Shown here piece after piece: positions 1 through 6,439 of a DNA stretch of 10,399 bases (within the stretch, counting starts at the first letter, position 1; every line of letters begins with the position of its first letter). A program made the position numbers and the translations under genes. The notes below the pieces were generated by a model, which saw only the letters and a list, made by a program, of their open reading frames with translations, did not search any database and was not told where the DNA came from. The DNA is from UBA11222 sp030652895 (GTDB lineage: Bacteria > Pseudomonadota > Alphaproteobacteria > UBA11222): positions 1 through 10,399 of the forward strand of contig JBBQCS010000089.1 of assembly GCA_038318895.1 (NCBI GenBank). Reading direction: 5' to 3'.

Positions 1-938
1 TCCAGCACCTGGCGGGAAAATTCCGGCAGTTCATCGAGAAACAGCACCCCCAGATGCGCCAGCGATATTTCGCCAGGCCTGGCGCGCATGCCGCCGCCGA
101 CCATCGCCGCCTGACTGGCGGAATGATGCGGATCCCGGAAGGGCCGCTGGCGGCTGATGGCGCCGCCGCGCAGCTCCCCGGCCACGCTTGCCACCATGCT
201 GACTTCCAGCGCCTCGCCGGGGTCCAGCGGCGGCAACAAGCCGGGCAGGCGCGCCGCCAGCATGGATTTGCCCGAACCGGGCGGGCCCAGCATGAGCAAA
301 TTATGCCCACCGGCGGCGGCGACCTCCAGCGCGCGTTTGGCAGTTTCCTGTCCCTTGATATCGCGCAGGTCAAACCGTCCCCCGGCCGCCGATGGCGTCA
401 CGATCAGCGGCTTTGGCTGGCTGAGTACTTGCGTCCCCTTGAAATGATTGACCAGGCTCAGCAGACCTAGCGGGGCCAAAATTTCCCCGCTGGACGCAAA
501 CGCCGCCTCCGGCCCGCATTCAGCAGGACAGATAAGGCCCCGTCCGGCGGCGGCCGCACCGATACTTGCCGCCAGCACACCGGGCACGAAACTGATATTG
601 CCGTCCAACGACAGCTCGCCCAATGCCGTATAGCCCGCCATTTCATCGCGCGGCAGCACATCCAGCGCCACCAGTATCGCCAGCGCAATCGGCAGATCGA
701 AATGGCTGCCTTCCTTGGGCAGACCGGCGGGCGCAAGATTAACCGTGATGCGCTTGGGCGGCAAAGCGAGGCCAATGGCCCCAAGGGCTGCGCGCACACG
801 CTCGCGGCTTTCCGCCACTGCCTTGTCAGGCAAACCCACCACAGTGAACGCTGGCAGACCCGATGCGATCTGCACCTGCACATCCACCTCGCGCGTATCG
901 ACCCCTTCAAACGCGACTGTATAAACGCGAGCAATCAT
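1..938 (-). CDS. comM: ComM/YifB family Mg-chelatase-like AAA+ ATPase (C-terminus outside window)
   Basis: The first 312 residues are present; family members are about 500 residues, so the C-terminal third lies beyond the left edge. Order seen: an N-terminal ChlI-like domain (roughly 20-170, starting MIARVYTVAFEG, with GLPDKAVAESRERV and APAGLPKEGSHFDLPIA), then the AAA+ Mg-chelatase domain with Walker A GPPGSGKS at 218-225, the PFRDPHHSAS segment, and Walker B VLFLDE with acidic residues D302 and E303. ComM is a hexameric helicase that promotes branch migration during natural transformation in Vibrio and Acinetobacter; in most other bacteria its role is unproven, and presence alone does not show competence. 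The ATG at 938 is preceded by a GGGGGAG Shine-Dalgarno-like run about 11 nt upstream. The reading frame is open throughout the visible part. Confidence 0.95.
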   Translation of the reverse strand, partial: MIARVYTVAFEGVDTREVDVQVQIASGLPAFTVVGLPDKAVAESRERVRAALGAIGLALPPKRITVNLAPAGLPKEGSHFDLPIALAILVALDVLPRDEMAGYTALGELSLDGNISFVPGVLAASIGAAAAGRGLICPAECGPEAAFASSGEILAPLGLLSLVNHFKGTQVLSQPKPLIVTPSAAGGRFDLRDIKGQETAKRALEVAAAGGHNLLMLGPPGSGKSMLAARLPGLLPPLDPGEALEVSMVASVAGELRGGAISRQRPFRDPHHSASQAAMVGGGMRARPGEISLAHLGVLFLDELPEFSRQVL

Positions 939-966
939 GCCGTGCTTAGCTCCCCCTAGTAGGGTA

Positions 967-994
967 ATAGTAGCGCATATTTGACCGGACACAA
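967..994 (-). promoter_or_regulatory. weak candidate promoter for comM
   Basis: On the minus strand a TTGTGT hexamer (989-994) lies 16 nt from TACTAT (967-972), which matches four of six bases of the -10 consensus. It sits 29 bp upstream of the comM ATG. Between it and the gene is a short CCCTA/TAGGG palindrome (954-964). Matches are weak and AT-rich sequence alone could give them; this is the only promoter-like arrangement I see here. Confidence 0.2.
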
Positions 995-1196
995 ACATGA
1001 TCAAGGGCTTCGGCCGCTACGCCCGACGTTTGCCGCTATGGAGGCGACCTTTGCGTTCTCCCGGGATTGTCGTGGTGGGGAAATTTCGGTGTATCGCCGC
1101 CAGCCAGCGTCAAGTTTCACAACCGGCCACCAAAAGCTGTTGCAAGCTGGTTGTCGAATGTGCCGATTTTTTCGTCGGTCCCTGGCGCCCCTTAGG
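993..1196 (+). pseudogene. decayed VOC/glyoxalase-fold gene
   Basis: The start of this stretch is recognisably the start of the intact VOC gene at 2508. AAACATGATCAA, GGCTTCG, TACGC and TATGGAGGCGAC recur in the same order and nearly the same spacing, about three quarters identical by eye over 72 bases. The distance from ATG to ATGGAGGCGAC is 41 here and 42 in the intact gene, so one base is lost and the frame is broken. After the shift, the +1 frame reads MEATFAFSRDCRGGEI against MEATIAFYRTVLGAEI in the intact protein. Further on, GHQKLLQAG and, in another frame, CADFFV resemble the family motifs NQKINLHQAG and SADLCF, which suggests the remnant runs to about 1196 with more indels. That later part is inference. 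The different middle suggests it derives from a paralogue, not a recent exact duplicate. Confidence 0.6.
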
Positions 1197-1225
1197 GTAA
1201 TGTCGGCTTACGAGAGGACTGGCTT

Positions 1226-2476
1226 ATGAACAGGGAAGCAAATCCGAAGGTCCTGATAATCGGCGGCGGCGCCGCGGGAATTACCGTGGCTGCGAGTCTG
1301 AAGCGCCGCGGCCCCCGCAATGTGGATGTGGTGATCGTCGAACCGTCGCACGAGCATTATTATCAACCCGCGCTCACCCTGGTTGGCGCGGGCGTGTGCA
1401 AACTCGCGGATATCAGGAGGGCCGAAGAAGGCCTCGTCCCGCACGGCGTCAGGCGCATCGCGGCACGGGCGAAATCCTTTGATCCCGCCTCCAGTACGGT
1501 TCAGATTTCGACAGGCGAGACGCTCGGCTATGATTACCTGGTGGTATGTACGGGCGTGAAACTGGACTGGGGCAAAATTGACGGCCTTGCCGCCACGCTG
1601 GGCAGGAACGGCGTCTGCAGCAACTACTCGCCCGATTACGTCAACTATACGGCCGAATGCCTGGATATATTGAAGCCCGGCAGCAAGGCCGTGTTCACGC
1701 AACCTCCACTCCCATTCAAATGCCCGGGCGCTCCGCAGAAAATCGTCTATCTCGCGGCAGATCGGTTGCGTAAATCCGGCATGCTGGGGGATGTCAGTCT
1801 ACGCTATTTCGTGCATGCGCCGGTCATTTTTGGCGTGCCGTATTTCGCCCGCGCGCTGGCGAAGGTCGTTGAACGCTACGGCATCGATGTAAAGTTTCAG
1901 CACAATCTGGTTACCGTCGACGGGCCCGGGCGGATCGCCACATTCGAGACAACCGGCGACGGAGATCAGGGCAGACGCATCGACATACCCTTCGATATGC
2001 TGCACGTCGTGCCGCCGCAAAGCCCGCATGACGAGATCGCTTCCAGCCCCCTGGCGAATGCCGCCGGCTGGGTCGAGGTCGATCCGTTCTCGCTGCAGCA
2101 TGTCAGGTTTCCGAACGTGTTTTCATTGGGCGACGTTTGCTCGGCGCCCAATTCCAAGACCGCGGCAGCGGTGCGCAAACAGGCGCCGGTGGTGGTGCGC
2201 AATATCACCAATCTGGTGAACGCCAAGCCAGTGGAAGCCGGGTATGATGGCTATGCGTCCTGCCCGCTTACAACAGCCATAGGCAAGACGATCCTTGCCG
2301 AATTTATCTATGGCGGGAAAGTAACGCCCACGCTGCCGCTGCTCGACCCGGCCAGGGAACGTTGGGTCAACTGGTGGATCAAGGTGACCGGCCTGCCAAT
2401 CATGTACTGGCGCTACATGCTGAAGGGGCACCAATGGTTTTTGACACATAATACGAAGTTCAAGGAACGCTCATAG
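1226..2476 (+). CDS. sqr: type II sulfide:quinone oxidoreductase (mitochondrial SQOR-like)
   Basis: This 416-residue flavoprotein oxidises sulfide at the membrane face and passes electrons through FAD to the quinone pool. Visible features in order: an N-terminal FAD-binding Rossmann motif (VLIIGGGAAGI, 9-19), EPSHEHYYQPALTLVGAG (39-56), LPFKCPGAPQKI with Cys166, MLHVVPPQSP (258-267), FSLGDVCSAPNSKTAAAV (299-316, FAD contact) and YDGYASCPLTT with Cys346. Cys166 and Cys346 fall in the segments that hold the two redox cysteines of human SQOR (KCAGAPQK and YTSCPLVT), so the enzyme should be active. The C-terminus (RWVNWWIKVTGLPIMYWRYML, about 379-400) is aromatic and amphipathic, as expected for monotopic membrane attachment. 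In the mitochondrial type the sulfane sulfur goes to glutathione or sulfite. GAGAGGAC before the ATG is a fair ribosome site. It is followed 31 bp later by a VOC gene. Confidence 0.92.
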   Translation: MNREANPKVLIIGGGAAGITVAASLKRRGPRNVDVVIVEPSHEHYYQPALTLVGAGVCKLADIRRAEEGLVPHGVRRIAARAKSFDPASSTVQISTGETLGYDYLVVCTGVKLDWGKIDGLAATLGRNGVCSNYSPDYVNYTAECLDILKPGSKAVFTQPPLPFKCPGAPQKIVYLAADRLRKSGMLGDVSLRYFVHAPVIFGVPYFARALAKVVERYGIDVKFQHNLVTVDGPGRIATFETTGDGDQGRRIDIPFDMLHVVPPQSPHDEIASSPLANAAGWVEVDPFSLQHVRFPNVFSLGDVCSAPNSKTAAAVRKQAPVVVRNITNLVNAKPVEAGYDGYASCPLTTAIGKTILAEFIYGGKVTPTLPLLDPARERWVNWWIKVTGLPIMYWRYMLKGHQWFLTHNTKFKERS

Positions 2477-2507
2477 CCAAGAGACCGTTGAGACAGAGGG
2501 AAGAAAC

Positions 2508-2930
2508 ATGATCAAAGGCTTCGACCATTACGCTATTACCGTCGCCGATATGGAGGCGACGATTGCCTTTTACCGCACGGTACTGGGCGCGGAAATTCTG
2601 TGGGAAAAGCAGTGGCGGGAAGGAAAAATTCCTGTCATTTCCATGCAATTGGGCGCGAACCGGATGAATGTGCATCCCGCCAGCGCGCCAGCTGCGCCCC
2701 ATGCGCGCCAGCCAACGCCGGGGTCGGCGGATTTGTGTTTCCGCTGGGAGGGGCCGATCACTACCGCAGCCGCCATGCTTGAAAAAAACGGCGTTGCAAT
2801 TATTGAGGGGCCTGCGCCACGTCCCGCAGCTGATGGGATCTGGGGCCAGTCGGTATATTTCCGCGACCCGGACGGTAATCTGCTGGAGCTGCTGTCTACC
2901 TTTGAAACACCTGAGAAAAAGCTGTTATAG
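2508..2930 (+). CDS. VOC superfamily protein (glyoxalase/fosfomycin-resistance/dioxygenase fold)
   Basis: A 140-residue single-chain VOC protein with two beta-alpha-beta-beta-beta units, roughly residues 1-60 and 72-132. It opens MIKGFDHYAITVADMEATIAFY and carries a PTPGSADLCF linker and the C-terminal signature VYFRDPDGNLLELL. Probable metal ligands are His7, His56 (in NVHPA) and Glu127; the usual fourth position is less clear. This subgroup is often labelled glyoxalase or virulence protein, and substrates are mostly unknown; the sequence does not decide among lyase, isomerase, dioxygenase or thiol transferase. The ATG has GAGGGA a few bases upstream, and the short gap after sqr suggests one transcript. 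By context a role on a sulfur or thiol compound is possible, but that is inference. A broken relative lies upstream of sqr. Confidence 0.88.
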   Translation: MIKGFDHYAITVADMEATIAFYRTVLGAEILWEKQWREGKIPVISMQLGANRMNVHPASAPAAPHARQPTPGSADLCFRWEGPITTAAAMLEKNGVAIIEGPAPRPAADGIWGQSVYFRDPDGNLLELLSTFETPEKKLL

Positions 2931-2965
2931 AAAACATATAGTTAATGAATGCTTTCCATACCTAT

Positions 2966-3008
2966 AGTGATTGCCATCACTTCATAGATTTGGTAAATTA
3001 TGTATTAA
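2966..3008 (+). promoter_or_regulatory. candidate class II CRP/FNR-type promoter
   Basis: A perfect 16-nt palindrome, AGTGAT-TGCC-ATCACT, occupies 2966-2981. It contains the GTGA-N6-TCAC core shared by CRP/FNR-family operators. A TATTAA hexamer (four of six to the -10 consensus) at 3003-3008 lies 22 nt beyond the 14-nt GTGAT-N4-ATCAC core plus its last base. If transcription starts near 3015, the palindrome is centred at -41.5, the classic class II activator position. An alternative without activator is TTGCCA (2971-2976) and TAAATT (2994-2999) with 17-nt spacing, which the palindrome would overlap and could repress. The whole 2931-3120 gap is much richer in A and T than its neighbours. It would drive the small gene at 3121 through a leader of about 105 nt. 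The regulator is not identified. Confidence 0.4.
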
Positions 3009-3120
3009 TGAAAACGCAGGTTTGTCATTGTTTTCATGACGGGCATCGATATTTATTCTTAAGGTTAACATCATCTGTTTCTGAAAACGGCAGATTTTTA
3101 AAGAAATAAGGAGACTTAAC

Positions 3121-3321
3121 ATGTCTTTCAGCTTTTTTAACAAAACCGCTCGCGCAAAAGTCGCCGAGGACAAAATCAACCACGCCCTTATCACCCCGGC
3201 GAGTAAGCCACGGGTGGCGCGTCTGACTAGAAAAACGCGCACCCTTGCACTGGCTGCACATATTGGACATGCAGGAAAAACAAGCCGTCTGGGGCGCTAT
3301 CCTGTCAGTTTGAAATACTAG
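3121..3321 (+). CDS. small basic protein of unknown function
   Basis: I do not recognise this 66-residue protein. It begins MSFSFFNKTARAKVAEDK and ends RLGRYPVSLKY. Lysine and arginine are abundant with few acidic residues, so it should be strongly positively charged. It has no cysteine, no clear signal peptide and no membrane helix; the middle (about 37-50, TRTLALAAHIGHAG) is only mildly hydrophobic and includes two histidines. The case for a real gene is the ideal ribosome site AAGGAG at 3108-3113, seven bases before ATG, together with the AT-rich promoter-like region upstream. The overlapping minus-strand frames are less convincing because they lack such a site and start at arbitrary points. 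It is the last plus-strand gene before the convergent gshB. A nucleic-acid-binding or membrane-active role would fit the charge but is a guess. Confidence 0.55.
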   Translation: MSFSFFNKTARAKVAEDKINHALITPASKPRVARLTRKTRTLALAAHIGHAGKTSRLGRYPVSLKY

Positions 3322-3328
3322 GCTCAAT

Positions 3329-3400
3329 CGAACCGGGAGTGCAGTGGTGCGGCGACAAATAAAAATTTGGAACCCTTGATGCTACTTCCGGTTCGCCGCA
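3329..3400. repeat. two overlapping inverted repeats at the convergent gene ends
   Basis: The arm at 3388-3400 reads CCGGTTCGCCGCA. Its left eight bases pair with CGAACCGG at 3329-3336, and its right eight bases (3393-3400) pair with TGCGGCGA at 3348-3355. The two pairings share 3393-3395, so they compete. The shared arm lies inside the last codons of gshB. There is no T tract next to either arm, so this is not a standard intrinsic terminator; it may be chance in GC-rich sequence. Confidence 0.3.
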
Positions 3401-4335
3401 ATGCGCGCCTCGATAGCGTCCCAGATCAGCGCGGCGATGTCCGCTCCGCCGAAACGGGCGACTTCCTGAATGCCGGTTGGTGAGGTGACGTTAATTTCCG
3501 TCAGATAGTCGCCGATCACATCAATGCCTACAAATATCAGGCCATTGGCCCGTAATGTCGGGCCAATGGCGGCGCAGATTTCCCGGTCGCGGTCCGTCAG
3601 CACCACAGCCTCCGGGCGCCCACCCACATGCATGTTGGAACGGGTTTCGCCCTCGGCAGGCACCCGGTTAATAGCGCCGACCGGTTCGCCATCCACCAGG
3701 ATGATGCGTTTGTCGCCTTTGCGTACGGCAGGCAGATATTCCTGCACGATCATCGGTTCGCGGTAAAACTGCGTGAACACGTCGATCAGCGAATTCATGT
3801 TCTCATCACCCTCGCGCAGCCGGAAGACGCCTTCGCCGCCGTTGCCGTAAAGCGGCTTGATGATGATATCGCGATATTTTTCACGGAACGCCGCGACTTC
3901 TTGCGCGTCCGACGTAATCAGGGTGCGCGGCATCAGCCAGGGAAAATTTGTCACCAGCAGTTTTTCCGGCGCGTTGCGCACATGGCCAGGATCATTCACC
4001 ACCAGCGTCTTTGGATGAATATGCTCCAATATGTGCGTTGCGGTAATATAGCGCATATCAAAGGGCGGGTCCTGGCGCATCAGCACACAGTCAAACTGTG
4101 ACAGATCCACCGTCTCCATCGCGCCAAGGCTAAAATGATTGCCGGCCTCGCGGCGCAGGGTGATGGCTTGTCCTTTAGCGATTACCTTGCTCTCAAGCAG
4201 GCTTAGCTTGTTGGTTACATAGTAGAAAAGCGTATGCCCGCGCGTCTGCGCCTCCAGCCCCAGCGCAAACGTGCTGTCGCCATTGATATCGATCCCTTCT
4301 ACCGGGTCCATCTGGATGGCGACAGAAAGCTTCAT
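3382..4335 (-). CDS. gshB: glutathione synthase
   Basis: Catalyses ATP-dependent addition of glycine to gamma-glutamylcysteine, the second step of glutathione synthesis, in the cytoplasm. The 317 residues are close to the 315 of the Escherichia coli enzyme and look complete. The N-terminal prokaryotic GSH-synthetase domain covers about 1-120 (VAIQMDPVEGIDINGDST; MRQDPPFDMRYITATHIL). The ATP-grasp domain follows, with the glycine-rich loop IIKPLYGNGGEGVFRL (158-173), VQEYLP (197-202), RIILVDGEPVGAINR (210-224), the substrate loop near 228-239, and the metal and ATP ligands in GIDVIGDYLTEINVTSPTG (270-288). It lies 37 bp after the sirB1-like gene and is probably co-transcribed with it. It supplies the thiol that a mitochondrial-type SQR, encoded nearby on the other strand, can use as sulfur acceptor. 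Confidence 0.97.
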   Translation of the reverse strand: MKLSVAIQMDPVEGIDINGDSTFALGLEAQTRGHTLFYYVTNKLSLLESKVIAKGQAITLRREAGNHFSLGAMETVDLSQFDCVLMRQDPPFDMRYITATHILEHIHPKTLVVNDPGHVRNAPEKLLVTNFPWLMPRTLITSDAQEVAAFREKYRDIIIKPLYGNGGEGVFRLREGDENMNSLIDVFTQFYREPMIVQEYLPAVRKGDKRIILVDGEPVGAINRVPAEGETRSNMHVGGRPEAVVLTDRDREICAAIGPTLRANGLIFVGIDVIGDYLTEINVTSPTGIQEVARFGGADIAALIWDAIEARIAANRK

Positions 4336-4372
4336 AGCGGCGTGTTCCCGTATAGTCTGATCAGTTGACGGA

Positions 4373-5245
4373 TTAGTTCATCTTCAGGCGTAATTGCTGC
4401 AGGGCCTGTTCAGCCAATTGGCGCAGTTTCGGATCCTCGGCGTGTTCGACGCAGGCATTCATCGCCGCAAGCGCTTCGGGCACATTGCCCAAACGGGCAT
4501 GCACCATCCCGTGTTCATAACCAAGATGCGCAGCGGCAGGTGAAATCATCCGCATGCGGTGCAAAATATCAGCGGCGCGGATGAAGTCGTTGCTCTGGAA
4601 TGCGCGCCCCTTGATATTGTTCAGTAACCGCAACAGCACATCGCGGTTGCTGACGGGCTGATAATATTCAGGCTGTAGTTCCGCACCTTCGCCCGCCATC
4701 CCTTTTAACAGGCTGCGCAATTGTGGGATTTCCATTTTCACGCCGCCATCGAACGGATTAAGAATACGCCGTGTACTGCCAAGTTCCAAACGTATCAGAA
4801 AATGCCCCGGAAAATTCAACCCGGCGCATGTCCAGCCCTGGGCACGTGCCGCGATTATATATATCAGGCCCAGCGCCACCGGCAGCCCTTTGCGCCGGTC
4901 GATCACCTGCATCATATTGGCGTTCTGCATGTCATTATAACTTGTCTGGTCACCGGCATAGCCGAATTGCCCCGCTATCACTTTGGCCAGCACGTCTGCG
5001 CGCGCGTCAATATGCGCAGAATCGGCGCATCCAGCAACGGTGGCCGCTTCGATCTCGGAGAGATGCGCGACATAGGGCGCAAGCGCGCGGTCTGGATAAT
5101 CAAGTGCGGCAAGCGCCAAGGCAACCGCCGCAACATCCATCTCGTCATCGGTGGCGAGACCGGCAGCGCGAAGCACCATCTGATGTGGATTGTCTTCGGG
5201 CTGATCAGGCGCATGTGGGTTTTCGGGGGGGCGATTAGTATCCAT
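4373..5245 (-). CDS. SirB1/YchA-like protein: transglutaminase-like domain plus TPR region
   Basis: A 290-residue member of the SirB1 (UPF0162) family, whose molecular function is unknown. After a proline-rich start, residues about 35-105 form a helical region, and the transglutaminase-like core spans about 105-190 with NMMQVIDRRKGLPVALGLIY (110-129), NFPGHFLIRL (144-153) and ILNPFDGG (161-168). His148 and Asp166 sit where the transglutaminase triad has His and Asp, but the segment that would hold the catalytic Cys reads GLPVALG. The same loss is seen in the E. coli member, so it is a family trait and argues against peptidase or transglutaminase activity. Residues about 200-285 form tetratricopeptide-like helices (AADILHRMRMISPAAAHLGYEHGMVHARLGNVPEAL). 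The ATG at 5245 has no strong Shine-Dalgarno. gshB follows closely. Confidence 0.88.
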   Translation of the reverse strand: MDTNRPPENPHAPDQPEDNPHQMVLRAAGLATDDEMDVAAVALALAALDYPDRALAPYVAHLSEIEAATVAGCADSAHIDARADVLAKVIAGQFGYAGDQTSYNDMQNANMMQVIDRRKGLPVALGLIYIIAARAQGWTCAGLNFPGHFLIRLELGSTRRILNPFDGGVKMEIPQLRSLLKGMAGEGAELQPEYYQPVSNRDVLLRLLNNIKGRAFQSNDFIRAADILHRMRMISPAAAHLGYEHGMVHARLGNVPEALAAMNACVEHAEDPKLRQLAEQALQQLRLKMN

Positions 5246-5319
5246 TTTAGGAGTCTAGCCGATTTAGGCAAGGTAATGAAATGCCAAGATTAAGATGTTT
5301 TTCCGGCGGTCAGCTCATT

Positions 5320-6024
5320 TTAGTATGCGCCCGTGATGGGGACACCGCCGGGGGGCAGCAGATCGCCCTGTATTTCATCACGCATATTGCCTGGCGGCGC
5401 GCCTGGCGGCGCTGGTTGGCCGTTCACGCGGACATAGCTGACAACCCGTTCAACGCCGGAGATGTTGCGGGCGTAGTTTGTTACACGGTTGAGCTCTTCC
5501 TGGGTTTTGGCAATACCCAGCAAATAGATAACGCCATTTACCGTCTCTATAGAATAGTTGATATCCATAATACTGGTATCAGCAAGTATTCTTGTCCTTA
5601 GCTTCGTCGTTATCCAGCTATCTTTGGCCAGATTACCCAGGCCGGATTTGTCGGTAACCTGTATTTCATTGATGACTTCTTTGACCCCCGGGGAACGCCA
5701 GGCGACCGAGGTCGCCCGGATGCGGTCGTCGGGCGAATGTACGGCGCCGGTGAGCAACACCCGGCCTTCCAATACCTCGACGCCGACCTTACCAGCCATC
5801 GGCTCTTCTTCCTTCAACAGAAGGGCCTCAATATTCAGCCGGATTGTCGTGTCGTCGAGCGCCGCGCCAACTGAGCGTTCCTGCACGATGGTGACGCCGG
5901 TTGCCGCCCCGGCCCCGATAACCAGTGGCACACAGCCTGAATTCCCCACCCCTGCCAGCGTGAGTAAAAGCATTGGCGCCACTCTTGCGCCTGCGCGCCG
6001 GAACTGCGGACTGAATACGACCAT
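5320..6024 (-). CDS. BON-domain lipoprotein, DolP/YraP-like
   Basis: A 234-residue envelope protein. Residues 1-30 look like a lipoprotein signal peptide (basic FRRAGARVAP, then MLLLTLAGVG), with Cys31 in NSGC as the lipidated residue; the -3 position is Asn where Leu is usual, so the lipobox is imperfect. Two BON domains follow, about 55-124 (VEVLEGRVLLTGAV, GVKEVINEIQV) and 134-201 (YSIETVNGVIYLLGIAKTQEEL, ISGVERVVSYVRV). The tail is rich in proline and glycine. In E. coli DolP is an outer-membrane lipoprotein that binds anionic phospholipid and supports envelope integrity and BAM activity; the same role is likely here. The ATG at 6024 is chosen for the GTGAGGAAG ribosome site just upstream. 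It follows yraN by 46 bp, an AT-rich gap, and belongs to the conserved yra gene cluster. Confidence 0.9.
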   Translation of the reverse strand: MVVFSPQFRRAGARVAPMLLLTLAGVGNSGCVPLVIGAGAATGVTIVQERSVGAALDDTTIRLNIEALLLKEEEPMAGKVGVEVLEGRVLLTGAVHSPDDRIRATSVAWRSPGVKEVINEIQVTDKSGLGNLAKDSWITTKLRTRILADTSIMDINYSIETVNGVIYLLGIAKTQEELNRVTNYARNISGVERVVSYVRVNGQPAPPGAPPGNMRDEIQGDLLPPGGVPITGAY

Positions 6025-6070
6025 GACTTCCTCACCTGCAATGAAACTTGATTACAATATATAGTGATTA

Positions 6071-6439
6071 TTACCGCCATGCATCCAATATGTGCTTTGG
6101 TAACCGCCGGGGCCCCACCCACATTAGATCAAAACGATAGTCAAAGTTGGCCAAACGCGGGTGCTGCGACTGAAAATACAACAGGGTGCGGGTGATACGC
6201 CGTTGTTGACGCGGCGTGACTGCTTCGAGGGCCTCGGTCAGTCCGGCGCGGGCCTTGACCTCGATGGCCGCGATCAGATGCCCCCGGCGGGCAATAATGT
6301 CGATTTCCCCCGCAGGTCCGCGATACCGGCGCGCCAGAATGCGATAGCCCTTTAGTCTTAAAAACAGCACGCAACGAAACTCCGCGCTCAGGCCCCGCAT
6401 ATAGGCGCGGCTGCGCCGTATATCAGGCGGCGGGTTCAC
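6071..6439 (-). CDS. yraN: YraN family (UPF0102) predicted endonuclease-like protein
   Basis: A 122-residue UPF0102 protein with the restriction-endonuclease-like fold. The motif set is intact: Glu20 in the first helix, GEIDIIARR (44-52) with Asp47, and IEVKAR (59-64) giving the E-x-K element, together the PD-(D/E)xK arrangement. Its cellular role is not established; family members are associated with DNA recombination or repair by context. The start is GTG at 6439, in the overlap GTGA with the TGA stop of rsmI, so translation is probably coupled to rsmI. The length matches the family (about 115-130). No other start gives a full first helix. Confidence 0.92.
   Translation of the reverse strand: MNPPPDIRRSRAYMRGLSAEFRCVLFLRLKGYRILARRYRGPAGEIDIIARRGHLIAAIEVKARAGLTEALEAVTPRQQRRITRTLLYFQSQHPRLANFDYRFDLMWVGPRRLPKHILDAWR

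Noticed and set aside
467..934. A 155-residue minus-strand reading frame at the left end
   Set aside because: It is an alternative frame of comM, whose own frame shows full family motifs and Walker A and B sites.
954..964. CCCTA/TAGGG palindrome upstream of comM as a terminator or operator
   Set aside because: Arms are only five bases with one base between, there is no T tract, and nothing else supports a role.
1208..1702. A 164-residue minus-strand reading frame opposite sqr
   Set aside because: It lies antisense to a well-conserved gene, has no recognisable motif and reflects GC-rich codon structure.
3628..4101. A 157-residue plus-strand reading frame opposite gshB
   Set aside because: Antisense shadow of the ATP-grasp coding sequence, with no ribosome site and no family resemblance.
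4373..5245. Missing catalytic cysteine in the transglutaminase-like protein as a novelty
   Set aside because: The E. coli SirB1/YchA protein lacks the cysteine in the same segment, so this is a family trait and not a feature of this gene.
4721..5293. Plus-strand frames of 190 and 155 residues opposite the sirB1-like gene
   Set aside because: Both are antisense to a gene with clear family motifs, and their composition is rich in Arg, His and Cys as expected for shadow frames.
5281..5601. A 106-residue plus-strand frame across the end of the BON lipoprotein gene
   Set aside because: Mostly antisense to the second BON domain and without a family match.
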